A DNA stretch of 17,109 nt from JANRKN01 sp033763435 (GTDB lineage Bacteria > Planctomycetota > Phycisphaerae > Phycisphaerales > UBA1924), in contig JANRKN010000089.1 of NCBI GenBank assembly GCA_033763435.1, forward strand, positions 1 through 17,109. Reading direction: 5' to 3'. Under the pieces are notes generated by a model, which saw only the letters and a list, made by a program, of their open reading frames with translations, had not been told where the DNA came from and searched no databases. A program made the translations under genes and the position numbers. Shown in pieces: positions 1 to 8,308 of this stretch. The stretch's first letter is position 1. Each line of letters opens with the position of its first letter.

Positions 1-1
1 T

Positions 2-1288
2 CGCGCGGTCGATGGCGTGATGCAAGACATGGGCTTTGGCCCCAGGGCGGCGGAGGCCGTCGCCGGCGGCCCGCGCGTGAAGCGCACGTTCAAGGTGACG
101 AACTGGTGGACGGGTGCGTTCGAGCCCGTCGGCGCGATCCCGGTCGCAACGCCCTATGTCGCGGCAGCCGGGGCCAAGTCGCCGGCGAGCCCCTTCGTGA
201 ATGTGGTCGCGGGTATCGGCCCGGCCGCGGAAGCCCTGTCGACGACCGACGAGCTGCGCGGGATGGGCGCGGCTTCGCCGGCGGTTGCGCGCACGCCCCG
301 CCTGCCCAACAACCTCACGCCCCGGCTCCGCGCGTCCGAACAGCTCACTCGCGCCCGCGCTCGCGCCCAGCAGGCACGCGAGCGGGCGCAGTCGCGCATC
401 GAGGGACGCCGGCGCGCGATTCAGCATGCCAGCGGGCTCAACGCGGGTGTGTTCATCGCGGTGTTAGTGTTCCTGGGCGTGTGCGTGCTGGTGGCGGGCG
501 GTCTGATGTTCAGCCGCACGACCGAGGTGCATGGGACGCCGGACGTGCCCGAGGTGCCCGCGCTGCCGCGTGACGAGTTTGCCGCGGGCTTTGACAGCCG
601 CAAGCTGGAGAAGGAGATCGAGGCCGCGGTGGCGCGCGCGTTTGATCCCTCGCAGGGCGTGGTGACGCTGCCGGTGGTTGCGACGCCCGACGAGGCGGGC
701 TTTGCGCAGGCCGTGCAGGAGTGGGACCTTCAGGACACGTTCGATCGCGAGGCGCTGCGGGCGGGGGCGGTGGCGCTGGTGATTGACGTCACGGGCCCGA
801 CGACGCCCGAGGAGCGGGCGCTGGCCGAGGGCGCCGCGCGGCGGCTGCGCGAGGCGGGCTTCCGTGTGCTGGGCAACTACCCGGGTAACGACAAGGCCGA
901 GGTGCCGATCGCGATGCAGATCGAGCTCGTCGCCGACCTGATCAAGTCCGTCGCGGGCCTGCCCGACACCAACGTCGGGCGCGATCGTCTCCGCGAGTGG
1001 CTGAGCAAGAAGCCCTCGGGCGTCGAGACGGTCGTCTGGCTCCGCCGGCCCATCGCGCCCGACGGCAGCACGAGTGAACCGGTCTACTTCGTCGCCTCGC
1101 GTCTGGTCGGGCCCGAGAGCGATGAGCGCGACGCGCTCGAGGGCGATACCGAGGCGGTGATCAACGCGCTGCTCACTCCGCTGCCGACCCCGGCGGCGAT
1201 GCCCGAAGCGCCCGCGATGCAGACGCCCCCACCGATGCAGACGCCCCCGGCGATGCCTGTTCCCCCAGCGGCGCCCGTGCGCGGCTGA
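2..1288 (+). CDS. Unrecognised single-pass membrane protein, 5'-truncated by the window edge
   Basis: The frame is open from the first bases, and the first possible starts (GTG at 17, ATG at 20) have no visible ribosome binding site, so the true start probably lies upstream. Numbering from the GTG, about 100 Ala/Pro/Gly-rich residues are followed by a charged Arg/Ala-rich helix (about 105-135). One clear transmembrane segment follows at about 142-165 (GVFIAVLVFLGVCVLVAGGL). A soluble domain of roughly 220 residues comes next, with alternating strands and helices (for example AVALVIDVTGP). The C-terminus is a Pro/Met-rich tail encoded by an 18-base direct repeat. I do not recognise the family. 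The large C-terminal domain is probably exported or faces the periplasm if the N-terminus is cytoplasmic; that is inference. It converges on trpD with five bases between the two stop codons. Confidence 0.75.
   Translation, partial: RAVDGVMQDMGFGPRAAEAVAGGPRVKRTFKVTNWWTGAFEPVGAIPVATPYVAAAGAKSPASPFVNVVAGIGPAAEALSTTDELRGMGAASPAVARTPRLPNNLTPRLRASEQLTRARARAQQARERAQSRIEGRRRAIQHASGLNAGVFIAVLVFLGVCVLVAGGLMFSRTTEVHGTPDVPEVPALPRDEFAAGFDSRKLEKEIEAAVARAFDPSQGVVTLPVVATPDEAGFAQAVQEWDLQDTFDREALRAGAVALVIDVTGPTTPEERALAEGAARRLREAGFRVLGNYPGNDKAEVPIAMQIELVADLIKSVAGLPDTNVGRDRLREWLSKKPSGVETVVWLRRPIAPDGSTSEPVYFVASRLVGPESDERDALEGDTEAVINALLTPLPTPAAMPEAPAMQTPPPMQTPPAMPVPPAAPVRG
1215..1256 (+). repeat. 18-base direct repeat coding a Met-Gln-Thr-Pro-Pro tail
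   Basis: Two full copies of an 18-base unit (beginning CGATGCAGACGCCCCC), at 1215-1232 and 1233-1250, are followed by a partial third. They encode the MQTPPP/MQTPPA/MPVPPA run near the C-terminus of the first gene. This looks like a recent in-frame duplication in a flexible tail. Confidence 0.7.
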
Positions 1289-1293
1289 GCGGC

Positions 1294-2397
1294 TCAGCCT
1301 CTGGAGCACTCGGCCAGCAGCGCGAGGGTGCGCGAGGCCTCGCCCGAATCGATCGCCCGCGAGGCGAGCACAATTCCTTCCGCGAGCCCTTTGCAGATCC
1401 CGGCGGTGAGAATCGCGGCGCCCGCGTTAAGCAGGACAATCTCGCGATGCGCGCTCAACGCCCCCGACTCGCCCGCGAACACGTCGCGGATGATGCGGGC
1501 CGAGTCCTCCGCGTCGCGTGCTTCGATCTCGCTTAGCGAGCCCAGCACACGCAGCCCGAGCGAGGCGGGGTCGAAAGTGGCTTCGGAGATCGTGCCCCGG
1601 TCGACGATCATCGCGCGGGTGGGGCCGAGGGTGGAAAGTTCATCGAGCCCGCCCGCGCCGTGGACGACGAGCGCGCGCTCCGAGCCCAGCCGCGCGAGCG
1701 CGCCCGCGACCAAGGGCAGCGCCTCGGCGCGCGCGACGCCCAGCAGCTGTCGGCGCGCGCCCGCGGGGTTGGTGAGCGGGCCGAGCAGGTTGAAAATCGT
1801 CGGGAACCCCAGCGACCGTCGCGGCTCGGCGGCGTGCTTCATCGCGGGGTGATGATGGATCGCGAACGAGAAGCAGACGCCCGCGCGCTCGAGGCACCGC
1901 GCCTGCACCGCGGGAGGCGCGTCGATCGCGACGCCCAGCGCCGCGAGAACCTCGGCACTGCCCCGGCCCGTTCGCGAGCGGTTGCCGTGCTTGGCGACGT
2001 AAACGCGGGGTGCGCCGGGCGCACGGACAGCGGCGGCAACGATGGCCGCGGCGGTCGAGATGTTGAAGGCCTTGGGCGCGCCGCCCGTGCCGCAGGTGTC
2101 GATGACGATCGCCCCCGCGGGCGAAGCGACCGGCGTGACGTGAGCGCGCATGACGCGGGCGCCGCCCACGAGCTCGTCGACCGTGGCGCCCCGCGACGCG
2201 AGCAGGGCCAGCAGCGCGCCGATCTGGGCCTGATCCATCGCGCCCGAAAGCAGTGCGGCAAAGAGCGATCCCGCGGCGGGCTCGTCGAGGGTCTGGCCCG
2301 CGACCAGCCGCGCCAGCGCCGTACGGACCTCGCCCGCATCCGCGGGGCGGACGGGGGGCGAATTGTGCGGGAACGAAGGGGCCGAGTCGGACGTCAT
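1294..2397 (-). CDS. trpD: Anthranilate phosphoribosyltransferase
   Basis: TrpD transfers phosphoribose from PRPP to anthranilate, the second committed step of tryptophan synthesis, in the cytoplasm. The 367-residue product has the family landmarks. The PRPP-binding glycine loop DTCGTGGAPKAFNIST is at about residues 100-115, KHGNRS at 136-141, the anthranilate-site stretch with HHPAMKHAAEPRRSLG at about 182-198, and FNLLGPLTNP at about 202-211. Length is slightly above the usual 335-350 because of a Pro/Ser-rich N-terminus. The frame stays open to 2475, but starts at 2475 and 2454 would overlap the divergent gene at 2453. I therefore prefer ATG 2397, although its ribosome binding site is poor. 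No other trp gene is near, so the pathway is dispersed, at least locally. Confidence 0.95.
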   Translation of the reverse strand: MTSDSAPSFPHNSPPVRPADAGEVRTALARLVAGQTLDEPAAGSLFAALLSGAMDQAQIGALLALLASRGATVDELVGGARVMRAHVTPVASPAGAIVIDTCGTGGAPKAFNISTAAAIVAAAVRAPGAPRVYVAKHGNRSRTGRGSAEVLAALGVAIDAPPAVQARCLERAGVCFSFAIHHHPAMKHAAEPRRSLGFPTIFNLLGPLTNPAGARRQLLGVARAEALPLVAGALARLGSERALVVHGAGGLDELSTLGPTRAMIVDRGTISEATFDPASLGLRVLGSLSEIEARDAEDSARIIRDVFAGESGALSAHREIVLLNAGAAILTAGICKGLAEGIVLASRAIDSGEASRTLALLAECSRG

Positions 2398-2452
2398 AGA
2401 TGAAGCGTAGAACGGTGGTCGGCAGGGCTCAGCGCGGGGGTTACGATCGATC
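2398..2452. promoter_or_regulatory. Divergent intergenic region between trpD and the 905-residue membrane protein gene
   Basis: These 55 bases must hold the start signals for both directions. Neither gene has a convincing Shine-Dalgarno sequence here. On the plus strand TACGAT (2442-2447) sits only five bases before the ATG, which would suit a leaderless transcript. No operator or attenuator-like structure for trpD is visible. Confidence 0.35.
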
Positions 2453-5170
2453 ATGACGCCCAGTGCGCGCGACAACTCAGGTGCGGTCCGCAGCGGCGCT
2501 CCTGTGAGCGCGTTGGGGGCGACACGCGCTGTCGTCGCGCGGGCTGGGCGGGCGCTCGGGGCTCAGCGTGCCGCGGCGCTTGGCGTGCGCGGCGGGCTGG
2601 TCGGCGCGGTGCTCGCCGCCGCGGGCGTTACGCTCGCGCGAGGCATGGGCTGGGAGCCTGACATCGCCGGGCTCGGCGCTCTGGGCACGCTTGCTGCGCT
2701 CGCGGGCGTGACGATCGCGCTCCCCGCGGCCATCGGCGCGGCATGGGGCTGGGCACGTCGGCCGCGAGAGCTTGAGTGCGCGCGCTGGCTCGATGAGCGC
2801 GCGGGCACGCAGTCGCGCCTCGCGTCGGCCTTGGAATTGGCCGGGCGCGAGGGGCCCTTCGAGGCCGTGTTGCGCGCGGAGGCCGAGCGCGAGGCTTCGG
2901 CGCTGGACCTGCGCAGTGTTCTACCGCCCGTGTGGGAGCGTCAGACCCGAGTGGTTGGCGCGTGGGCCACGGGGCTCGCGCTTGCGGCTGGTGTGAGCCT
3001 GGCGTTCATGCCCGCGTGGCGCGAGCATCCGCGAGCGCGCCAGCTTGCGGAGAGTTCGGCGCAGCGCCAGCAGGCGATCGCGCAGGTGCGTGAGGCGGCC
3101 GAGGCGGTCAAGTCGCTGCCCACGCCGCGCGCTGACCCGGCGATCGAGCGCGAGCTCGAAGCGCTCAGACAGATCGAAGAAGAGCTCGCGGCGGGGTCGG
3201 GGCGGTCTGAGCAGGCGCGGGCGGAATCGGCCGCAAGGCTTGAGTCGATCGCGCAGGAGCTCGACGAGCGCGCGCAGTCCTCGGGCGCGCGCGCGCGGGA
3301 GGTCCGCGAGTCTCTCAGCGCCGCAGCGCGCTCGGCGTCGCGCGCGCAGAGCGGAACTCCGGCGGGGAGCCAGACGGGCGATCAAGGCGCCGAGCCGGCC
3401 GATCAGGGCGCGGCCGAGTCAGGCCCAGAGTCGTTCGCCGAGTCGCTTGCCGATTCGCTCGCCGAGGGCGATCTCTCCGACGCGGCGCGACGGCTTGAAG
3501 AGCTTGCATCGCGGGTGAACGAGATGTCGCCCGAAGAACGCCGAGCGCTGAGCGAGGAGCTTCGCGAGCTCTCCGAGGCGCTCGACACCCAGGCCCGACA
3601 GCAGCGCTCGCGGATGGATGATCAAGCGGACGAGCGGCGTGCAGACGGAAACCTCGCGCAGGGGAGCGAATCCACCGCCGAGCCGCCCGGGCCCGCCGCG
3701 CCTGACCGAGGCGCCGAGCGTGAGCCGGCACAATCTGCTGAGCAGCCCGGCGCGAGCGACAGCGCACGAGACCTGCAGCGCCTGCGCGACACGCTGCGCC
3801 GCGCGGCCGAGGATCTGAACACGCCTGACGAGGTGCCGCGGGACCAGAGTCCGAATTCGCAGCAAAGCCGGGGCGAGAACTCGCCTGAGCGCCCCAGCCG
3901 CGAGCAAAGCAGTCCACAAAGCGGCCAGCAGAACGGCCAGCAGAACGGCCAGCCAAGCTCTTCGCAGTCCGGCGAGCAGCGCCGCCCCGAGAGCAGCTCG
4001 CCCGGCGAACAGTCCACGGAGCGTCGCGAGCCGCAGCAAGGTTCGCCGCCGCGCGAGGGGCAGGGGTCAACGTCGCCATCATCGCCCAGCGCGGGTCAGG
4101 CGCCCGCGCCGCCCTCGGGCCCGACGCCCGAGCGTTCGCGCGAGGATGCGCGCGCGGCCGAGGGCAACGACCGCTCGCCCTCGCAGCCTCCCGAATCCCG
4201 CGGCGAGAAGACGCCCGAAGCACAAGGCTCGGGCTCGTCGCAGAAAGCACGGGATCCGCGCGAGGCCCAGCGGCCTCCGGACGACGCACGCGGCGGCGCG
4301 GCGGAGCGCAATCCGTCGCAGGGTGAACAGGAGCGGCGCGAGTCCGGCGGCGTGAGCGGGCCTCGAGACCAGCAGACGCCCCCGACGCCCGGCGCCGAGC
4401 GTGCGCCGCAGCGGGGCATCGAGGAACTTGCACGGCAGATCGATCAGATGTCGCGCGAGCAGCAGTCGGCCGAGCGAGACGCGGAGTCAGCCGAGCGGCT
4501 GCGAGAGCAGGCCGAGGAACTGCTGAAGAACGCGTCGCCCGAGGAGCTGCGGAAGCTGCGGGAGATGGCCGAGCGGATGGAACGCGAGGGGGCGGACTCG
4601 CCTCAGCAGCCAAATGCGCCTCGGCGTCCTGAGCAAGGGCCGCAGGGTCAAGGCGAGCAGTCGCAGCCTGAGAGGTCGCCGCCCGAACCGTCTCAACCGC
4701 AGCCCGCGCCCGGCGAGTCGCCTCAAGCGGGAGAGGGCGCGCGCGAGGGTTCGCGCGATGAGCGGGCGCCTTTGTCCGGCAGCGGCGGGCGCGGAAGTCC
4801 GATCGGCGGCGAGCGTTCGGCCTCCGGCGCGCGGACGACTCAGCCCTGGGCAGGCCGGACGCGCACGGTTCGGCCACCGTCGGGCACCGGCGGTGATGGC
4901 CGCGTGATCTCTGAGTTCTTCGGGCCCGAGGGCGATCGACCGGCAGGCGCCAGGGGTGGGGCGGGCACGCCAAGCAGCGCGCCCGGCTCGCTGGGCGAGG
5001 TGCTGCGTGAGTCGCAACGCGCGGCGGAGCGTTCGATCGAGAATCAGTCGGTCCCCGCCGAGTACACCGACCTTGTCCGCCGGGTGTTCAGGCGCTATGT
5101 CGAGCGTCAGCCCGCGACGGCTCCGGCTGGGCAGGACGCGCGCGACGCCACGCGGAAACCAGCGCCGTGA
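2453..5170 (+). CDS. Membrane-anchored protein with very long disordered Gln/Ser/Pro/Arg/Glu tail (DUF4175-like organisation)
   Basis: The 905-residue product has three N-terminal hydrophobic segments at about 43-63, 75-99 and 167-186. Between the second and third is a soluble stretch with the motif ARWLDERAGTQSRLASALEL (109-128), a pattern I associate with planctomycete proteins encoded beside VWA/GATase-like genes. Predicted coiled coil follows at about 195-300. Roughly 550 residues of low-complexity sequence rich in Q, S, P, E, R and G come next, interrupted by helical islands near 345-385 (RRLEELASRVNEMSPEERRAL) and 650-715. The C-terminus is ordered again, with ENQSVPAEYTDLVRRVFRRY just before the end, a conserved-looking tail. 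The architecture resembles DUF4175/TIGR02302 proteins, but I cannot confirm the family. The VWA gene follows 63 bases downstream on the same strand. Function is unknown; a cell-envelope scaffold acting with the VWA protein is inference. Confidence 0.85.
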   Translation: MTPSARDNSGAVRSGAPVSALGATRAVVARAGRALGAQRAAALGVRGGLVGAVLAAAGVTLARGMGWEPDIAGLGALGTLAALAGVTIALPAAIGAAWGWARRPRELECARWLDERAGTQSRLASALELAGREGPFEAVLRAEAEREASALDLRSVLPPVWERQTRVVGAWATGLALAAGVSLAFMPAWREHPRARQLAESSAQRQQAIAQVREAAEAVKSLPTPRADPAIERELEALRQIEEELAAGSGRSEQARAESAARLESIAQELDERAQSSGARAREVRESLSAAARSASRAQSGTPAGSQTGDQGAEPADQGAAESGPESFAESLADSLAEGDLSDAARRLEELASRVNEMSPEERRALSEELRELSEALDTQARQQRSRMDDQADERRADGNLAQGSESTAEPPGPAAPDRGAEREPAQSAEQPGASDSARDLQRLRDTLRRAAEDLNTPDEVPRDQSPNSQQSRGENSPERPSREQSSPQSGQQNGQQNGQPSSSQSGEQRRPESSSPGEQSTERREPQQGSPPREGQGSTSPSSPSAGQAPAPPSGPTPERSREDARAAEGNDRSPSQPPESRGEKTPEAQGSGSSQKARDPREAQRPPDDARGGAAERNPSQGEQERRESGGVSGPRDQQTPPTPGAERAPQRGIEELARQIDQMSREQQSAERDAESAERLREQAEELLKNASPEELRKLREMAERMEREGADSPQQPNAPRRPEQGPQGQGEQSQPERSPPEPSQPQPAPGESPQAGEGAREGSRDERAPLSGSGGRGSPIGGERSASGARTTQPWAGRTRTVRPPSGTGGDGRVISEFFGPEGDRPAGARGGAGTPSSAPGSLGEVLRESQRAAERSIENQSVPAEYTDLVRRVFRRYVERQPATAPAGQDARDATRKPAP
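3923..3953 (+). repeat. 12-base tandem repeat, about 2.6 copies
   Basis: The unit GGCCAGCAGAAC occurs at 3923-3934 and 3935-3946, then partially at 3947-3953. It encodes GQQNGQQNGQ inside the disordered tail of the 905-residue protein and is a likely slippage or expansion site. Confidence 0.8.
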
Positions 5171-5220
5171 CGCCCGCCCTGTGCTCCACCTCGATGCCCT
5201 CCTTGACGTTTGGGACCGGC

Positions 5221-5226
5221 GAAGGA
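5221..5226 (+). promoter_or_regulatory. Ribosome binding site fixing the VWA gene start
   Basis: GAAGGA at 5221-5226 lies seven bases before GTG 5234. This favours GTG 5234 over the upstream in-frame TTG at 5210, which has no such site. Confidence 0.6.
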
Positions 5227-5233
5227 TCACCGC

Positions 5234-8200
5234 GTGCGCATCTGGTTTGACGAGCCCTGGTGGTTCTGGCTGATGCTGGCGCTGATTCCCTCGGCGTGGG
5301 TCGCGCTGCGCTGGCTCGTCGCGATGAATCGTCTCAGGCGCTGGGTCGCGATTGCGTGTCGGGCGCTGGTGCTCGCGGTCATCGCGGCGCTGCTCGCCCG
5401 GGCGAGCGTCGTCCGCACCAGCAACGAGCTCGCGGTCGTCGCGCTCGCCGATCTCTCGGGCTCCGCGCAGCGCTACGCGACGCTCGATGGCGCGGGCACC
5501 GTGCAGGACCGCGTACGGAACTTTCTCGATGCCGCGGGGCGCACCCGTGGCCCCGACGACCTGCTCGGGCTGGTTGCGTTTGACGCGGGTGCGCGGGCGG
5601 TCGCAACGCCCTCGCGCGGGCCGCTGCTCGAGCGCGCGATGGAATCGGGCGACCGCGAGGGGAGCGACCTCGCCTCGGCACTGCGGCTCGGCGCGTGGCT
5701 CGTGCCTCCGGGCGCGGGCGCGCGGCTGCTCCTGATCTCCGACGGCAACCAGACCTCGGGCGACGCGCTCGCCGAGGCCCGGCGTCTGGCGTCCGCGGGC
5801 GTGCGCATCGACGTTGCGCCCTTGCGCTACAACGTCCGCGCAGAGGTGTACGTCGAAAGTCTCGATGCGCCGCCGAGCGCGCCGGCGGAGTCGACGGTGC
5901 GGCTCCGCGCGACGATCGTGGCCACTACGCCCGTGCGCGGGCTCCTCACGCTGACCGACGACGGGCGCGCGATCGAGATCGGGCCCGAGGAGGGCGGGCG
6001 CGTGCTCGAGCTTCCCGCGGGGCGGTCGGTGATCCCGCTCGATGTTCGGCTCGACGCCCGGCGCGTGCACCGTTTCGTCGCACGCTTCGAGCCCGAACGC
6101 ATCGAAGACGCCGCGGGCAACGCGAGCACGCCGGGCGACACCGTCGCCGAGAACAACCGCGCCTCGGCCTTCACGCTCACACCCGGGCGCGGTTCGGTTC
6201 TGCTGGTTCGCGCGCGCGAGGACCGCGAGCGGGGCGTCTCGGCGCTGGGCTCGACGCTGCGCGCGCAAGGCATCGACGTCACCGAGCTCGAGGCCTCGGC
6301 CGCGCCTTCGGACATCCTCGACCTGCAGTCTTTCGACCTCGTGATGCTCGAGAACGTGCCGGCAGACGAGCTCTCGGAGCAGGCCCAGCGCGTGCTTGCC
6401 TCATCGGTGCGCGACCTGGGCACGGGCCTCGTGATGGTGGGGGGGCCCAACTCGTTCGCCGCGGGCGGCTGGCGCGGTTCAGTGCTCGAGCCGCTGCTGC
6501 CCGTGAACCTGCAGGTGCCCGACGAAGTCATCGTGCCCGAGGTCGCGATCGTGCTCGTGCTCGACACGTCCAACTCAATGTCCCGCACCGTTGCGGGTAC
6601 GTTCCGCACGCAGGCGGAGATCGCCAACGAGGCCGCGGCGCTGGCGATCCTCTCGCTCGATCGGCGCGACCTCGTCGGGGTGATCGCCTTCAACGCCAAC
6701 TTCGATGTCGTGCAACCGCTGCAGCGCAACAGCGATGCGCGCGAGCTTGCCGGGCGCGTCCGCGGGCTGGGCCTGGGAGGCGGCACCAACATCGGCCCCG
6801 CCATGCTCGAAGGTGCGCGGCAGCTCCGCGAGTCGCAGGCCAAGTCGCGACATCTCATCGTCCTTTCCGACGGCCAGTCGGTCGGCTCCGAGCAGTTGCC
6901 CGACGAAGCCAAGAAGATCGGCGACGAGGGCATCCGCGTCTCGACGATCGCGGTGGGCGACCGCGCGGACGTCGCGACGATGGAGCGCATGGCGGTCAGC
7001 GGCGGGGGCACGTTCTACAACGCGCTGAATCCGTCGGTTCTGCCGCGGATCTTCTTGAAGGCCGTGCGGGTCGTGCGCTCGCCGCTGGTGCGTGAGGAGC
7101 CGTTCACGCCGATCATCGCGGCCGAGGGCTCGCCCCTGCTTCGCGGGCTTCCAACGACGCCTCCGCTTAACGGCCTGAACCTCGCGCGCGTGAGGCCCGA
7201 GGCAACGGTAGTCAACGCGCTGCTCTCGCCCAAGGGCGAGCCGGTGCTGGCCTCGTGGAACGTGGAGCTCGGTCAGGTCGCGGCGTTCACGTCCGATGCC
7301 TCGCGCTGGGCCGAGCCGTGGGCCGAGCGGGGCGTTTACGCGCCGTTCTGGGCGGGGCTCGTGCGAACGCTCGCGCGCCCGAGCGCGGCGACGGGTCTTC
7401 GCGCGACGACCGAGATCGAGGGCGATCAGCTCCGTATCCGCCTCGACGCGCGTGACGCTCAGGGCCTGCCGATGGATTTTCTGACTGTGCCCGTCTCGCT
7501 CTTCACGCCGGAGGGCGCGTCGCGGGGCGAAGAGGAGCTGCGCCTGCAGCAAGTGGGGCCGGGTCTCTACGAAGGCCTTGCCCCCGCGCGCAGCACGGGC
7601 ACGTATATCGCGGTGGTGCGCCCGCGCGCTCCCGGTGCTGACGGTCGCGCGATGCCGGGCGTGCTCACCGGCGCGGCGGTTGCCGACGGCGCCGAGTTCC
7701 GCGCGCTGCAATCCAACGATGCGCTGCTGAAGCAGATCGCCGAGGTCTCGGGCGGGCGCGTGCTGGATCTCAACGATCCGACCTCCGCACGCCTGTTTGA
7801 TCGCGCGGACATCGAACCGCGGCGGGTGCTCTCGCCCGTGCACGGGCCGCTGCTCGTCTGGCTGCTGGGCCTCGTGCTGCTGGACATCGCGACGCGGCGG
7901 ATCGCGTGGGACCGGTTTGTCTCGGCGCAGTTCGGGCGCGAGCTTTCCGCGGCGGCGTCGGCGGCACTCAAGGATCGGTCCGACCAGGCCGCGGGGGCGC
8001 TGGGCGCGCTGCGGGGCAAGCGAGAAGAGCGAGCCGCGCCCGCGAGCGAAGGGCTGAGGTTGACCGAGCGCGACGCGGCGAGCCTCGCCGCGGCGCAGCG
8101 CGACCTCCGCCGCGCACGTCGACTCGCCGAGATTCAGAGCGGCGCCGCCCGCTCCGACGCACCGCCCGATGTGCCGCTCACGGATGCGCAAGCCGACAAG

Positions 8201-8290
8201 CAGCCGGGCACAGACATCGCGCCCGAGCCCGGTTCGAGCTCGCTGCTCGCGGCCAAGCGTCGCGCGGCCGAGAAGTATCGCGACGAGTAA
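5234..8290 (+). CDS. Double VWA / glutamine-amidotransferase-like (DUF1355-type) membrane protein
   Basis: The product is 1018 residues from the GTG start. It begins with two membrane segments (about 10-29 and 36-56) after FDEPWWFWL. A first VWA-like domain follows, with DLSGS (D73, S75, S77) and LLISDGNQT (D170). A GATase-like Rossmann domain sits at about 310-430 and ends in MVGGPNSFAAGGWRGS; no nucleophilic cysteine is present at the expected elbow, so it is probably not a working amidotransferase. A second VWA domain has a complete MIDAS: DTSNSMS (D444, S446, S448), T518 in GGGTNIGP, and D546 in LSDGQS. A beta-rich region precedes the last transmembrane helix at about 872-890. The roughly 125-residue C-terminal tail is charged and ends SSLLAAKRRAAEKYRDE. 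Family members usually sit in MoxR-DUF58 operons and are thought to act in envelope or metal-dependent assembly. The exact role here is unknown. Confidence 0.9.
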   Translation: MRIWFDEPWWFWLMLALIPSAWVALRWLVAMNRLRRWVAIACRALVLAVIAALLARASVVRTSNELAVVALADLSGSAQRYATLDGAGTVQDRVRNFLDAAGRTRGPDDLLGLVAFDAGARAVATPSRGPLLERAMESGDREGSDLASALRLGAWLVPPGAGARLLLISDGNQTSGDALAEARRLASAGVRIDVAPLRYNVRAEVYVESLDAPPSAPAESTVRLRATIVATTPVRGLLTLTDDGRAIEIGPEEGGRVLELPAGRSVIPLDVRLDARRVHRFVARFEPERIEDAAGNASTPGDTVAENNRASAFTLTPGRGSVLLVRAREDRERGVSALGSTLRAQGIDVTELEASAAPSDILDLQSFDLVMLENVPADELSEQAQRVLASSVRDLGTGLVMVGGPNSFAAGGWRGSVLEPLLPVNLQVPDEVIVPEVAIVLVLDTSNSMSRTVAGTFRTQAEIANEAAALAILSLDRRDLVGVIAFNANFDVVQPLQRNSDARELAGRVRGLGLGGGTNIGPAMLEGARQLRESQAKSRHLIVLSDGQSVGSEQLPDEAKKIGDEGIRVSTIAVGDRADVATMERMAVSGGGTFYNALNPSVLPRIFLKAVRVVRSPLVREEPFTPIIAAEGSPLLRGLPTTPPLNGLNLARVRPEATVVNALLSPKGEPVLASWNVELGQVAAFTSDASRWAEPWAERGVYAPFWAGLVRTLARPSAATGLRATTEIEGDQLRIRLDARDAQGLPMDFLTVPVSLFTPEGASRGEEELRLQQVGPGLYEGLAPARSTGTYIAVVRPRAPGADGRAMPGVLTGAAVADGAEFRALQSNDALLKQIAEVSGGRVLDLNDPTSARLFDRADIEPRRVLSPVHGPLLVWLLGLVLLDIATRRIAWDRFVSAQFGRELSAAASAALKDRSDQAAGALGALRGKREERAAPASEGLRLTERDAASLAAAQRDLRRARRLAEIQSGAARSDAPPDVPLTDAQADKQPGTDIAPEPGSSSLLAAKRRAAEKYRDE

Positions 8291-8308
8291 CTCCGACCAG
8301 CCGACCGT

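Noticed and set aside
3315..8191. Several 500-600 residue minus-strand frames opposite the 905- and 1018-residue genes.
   Set aside because: They are compositional shadows. They have no motifs, and they conflict with well-supported plus-strand genes.
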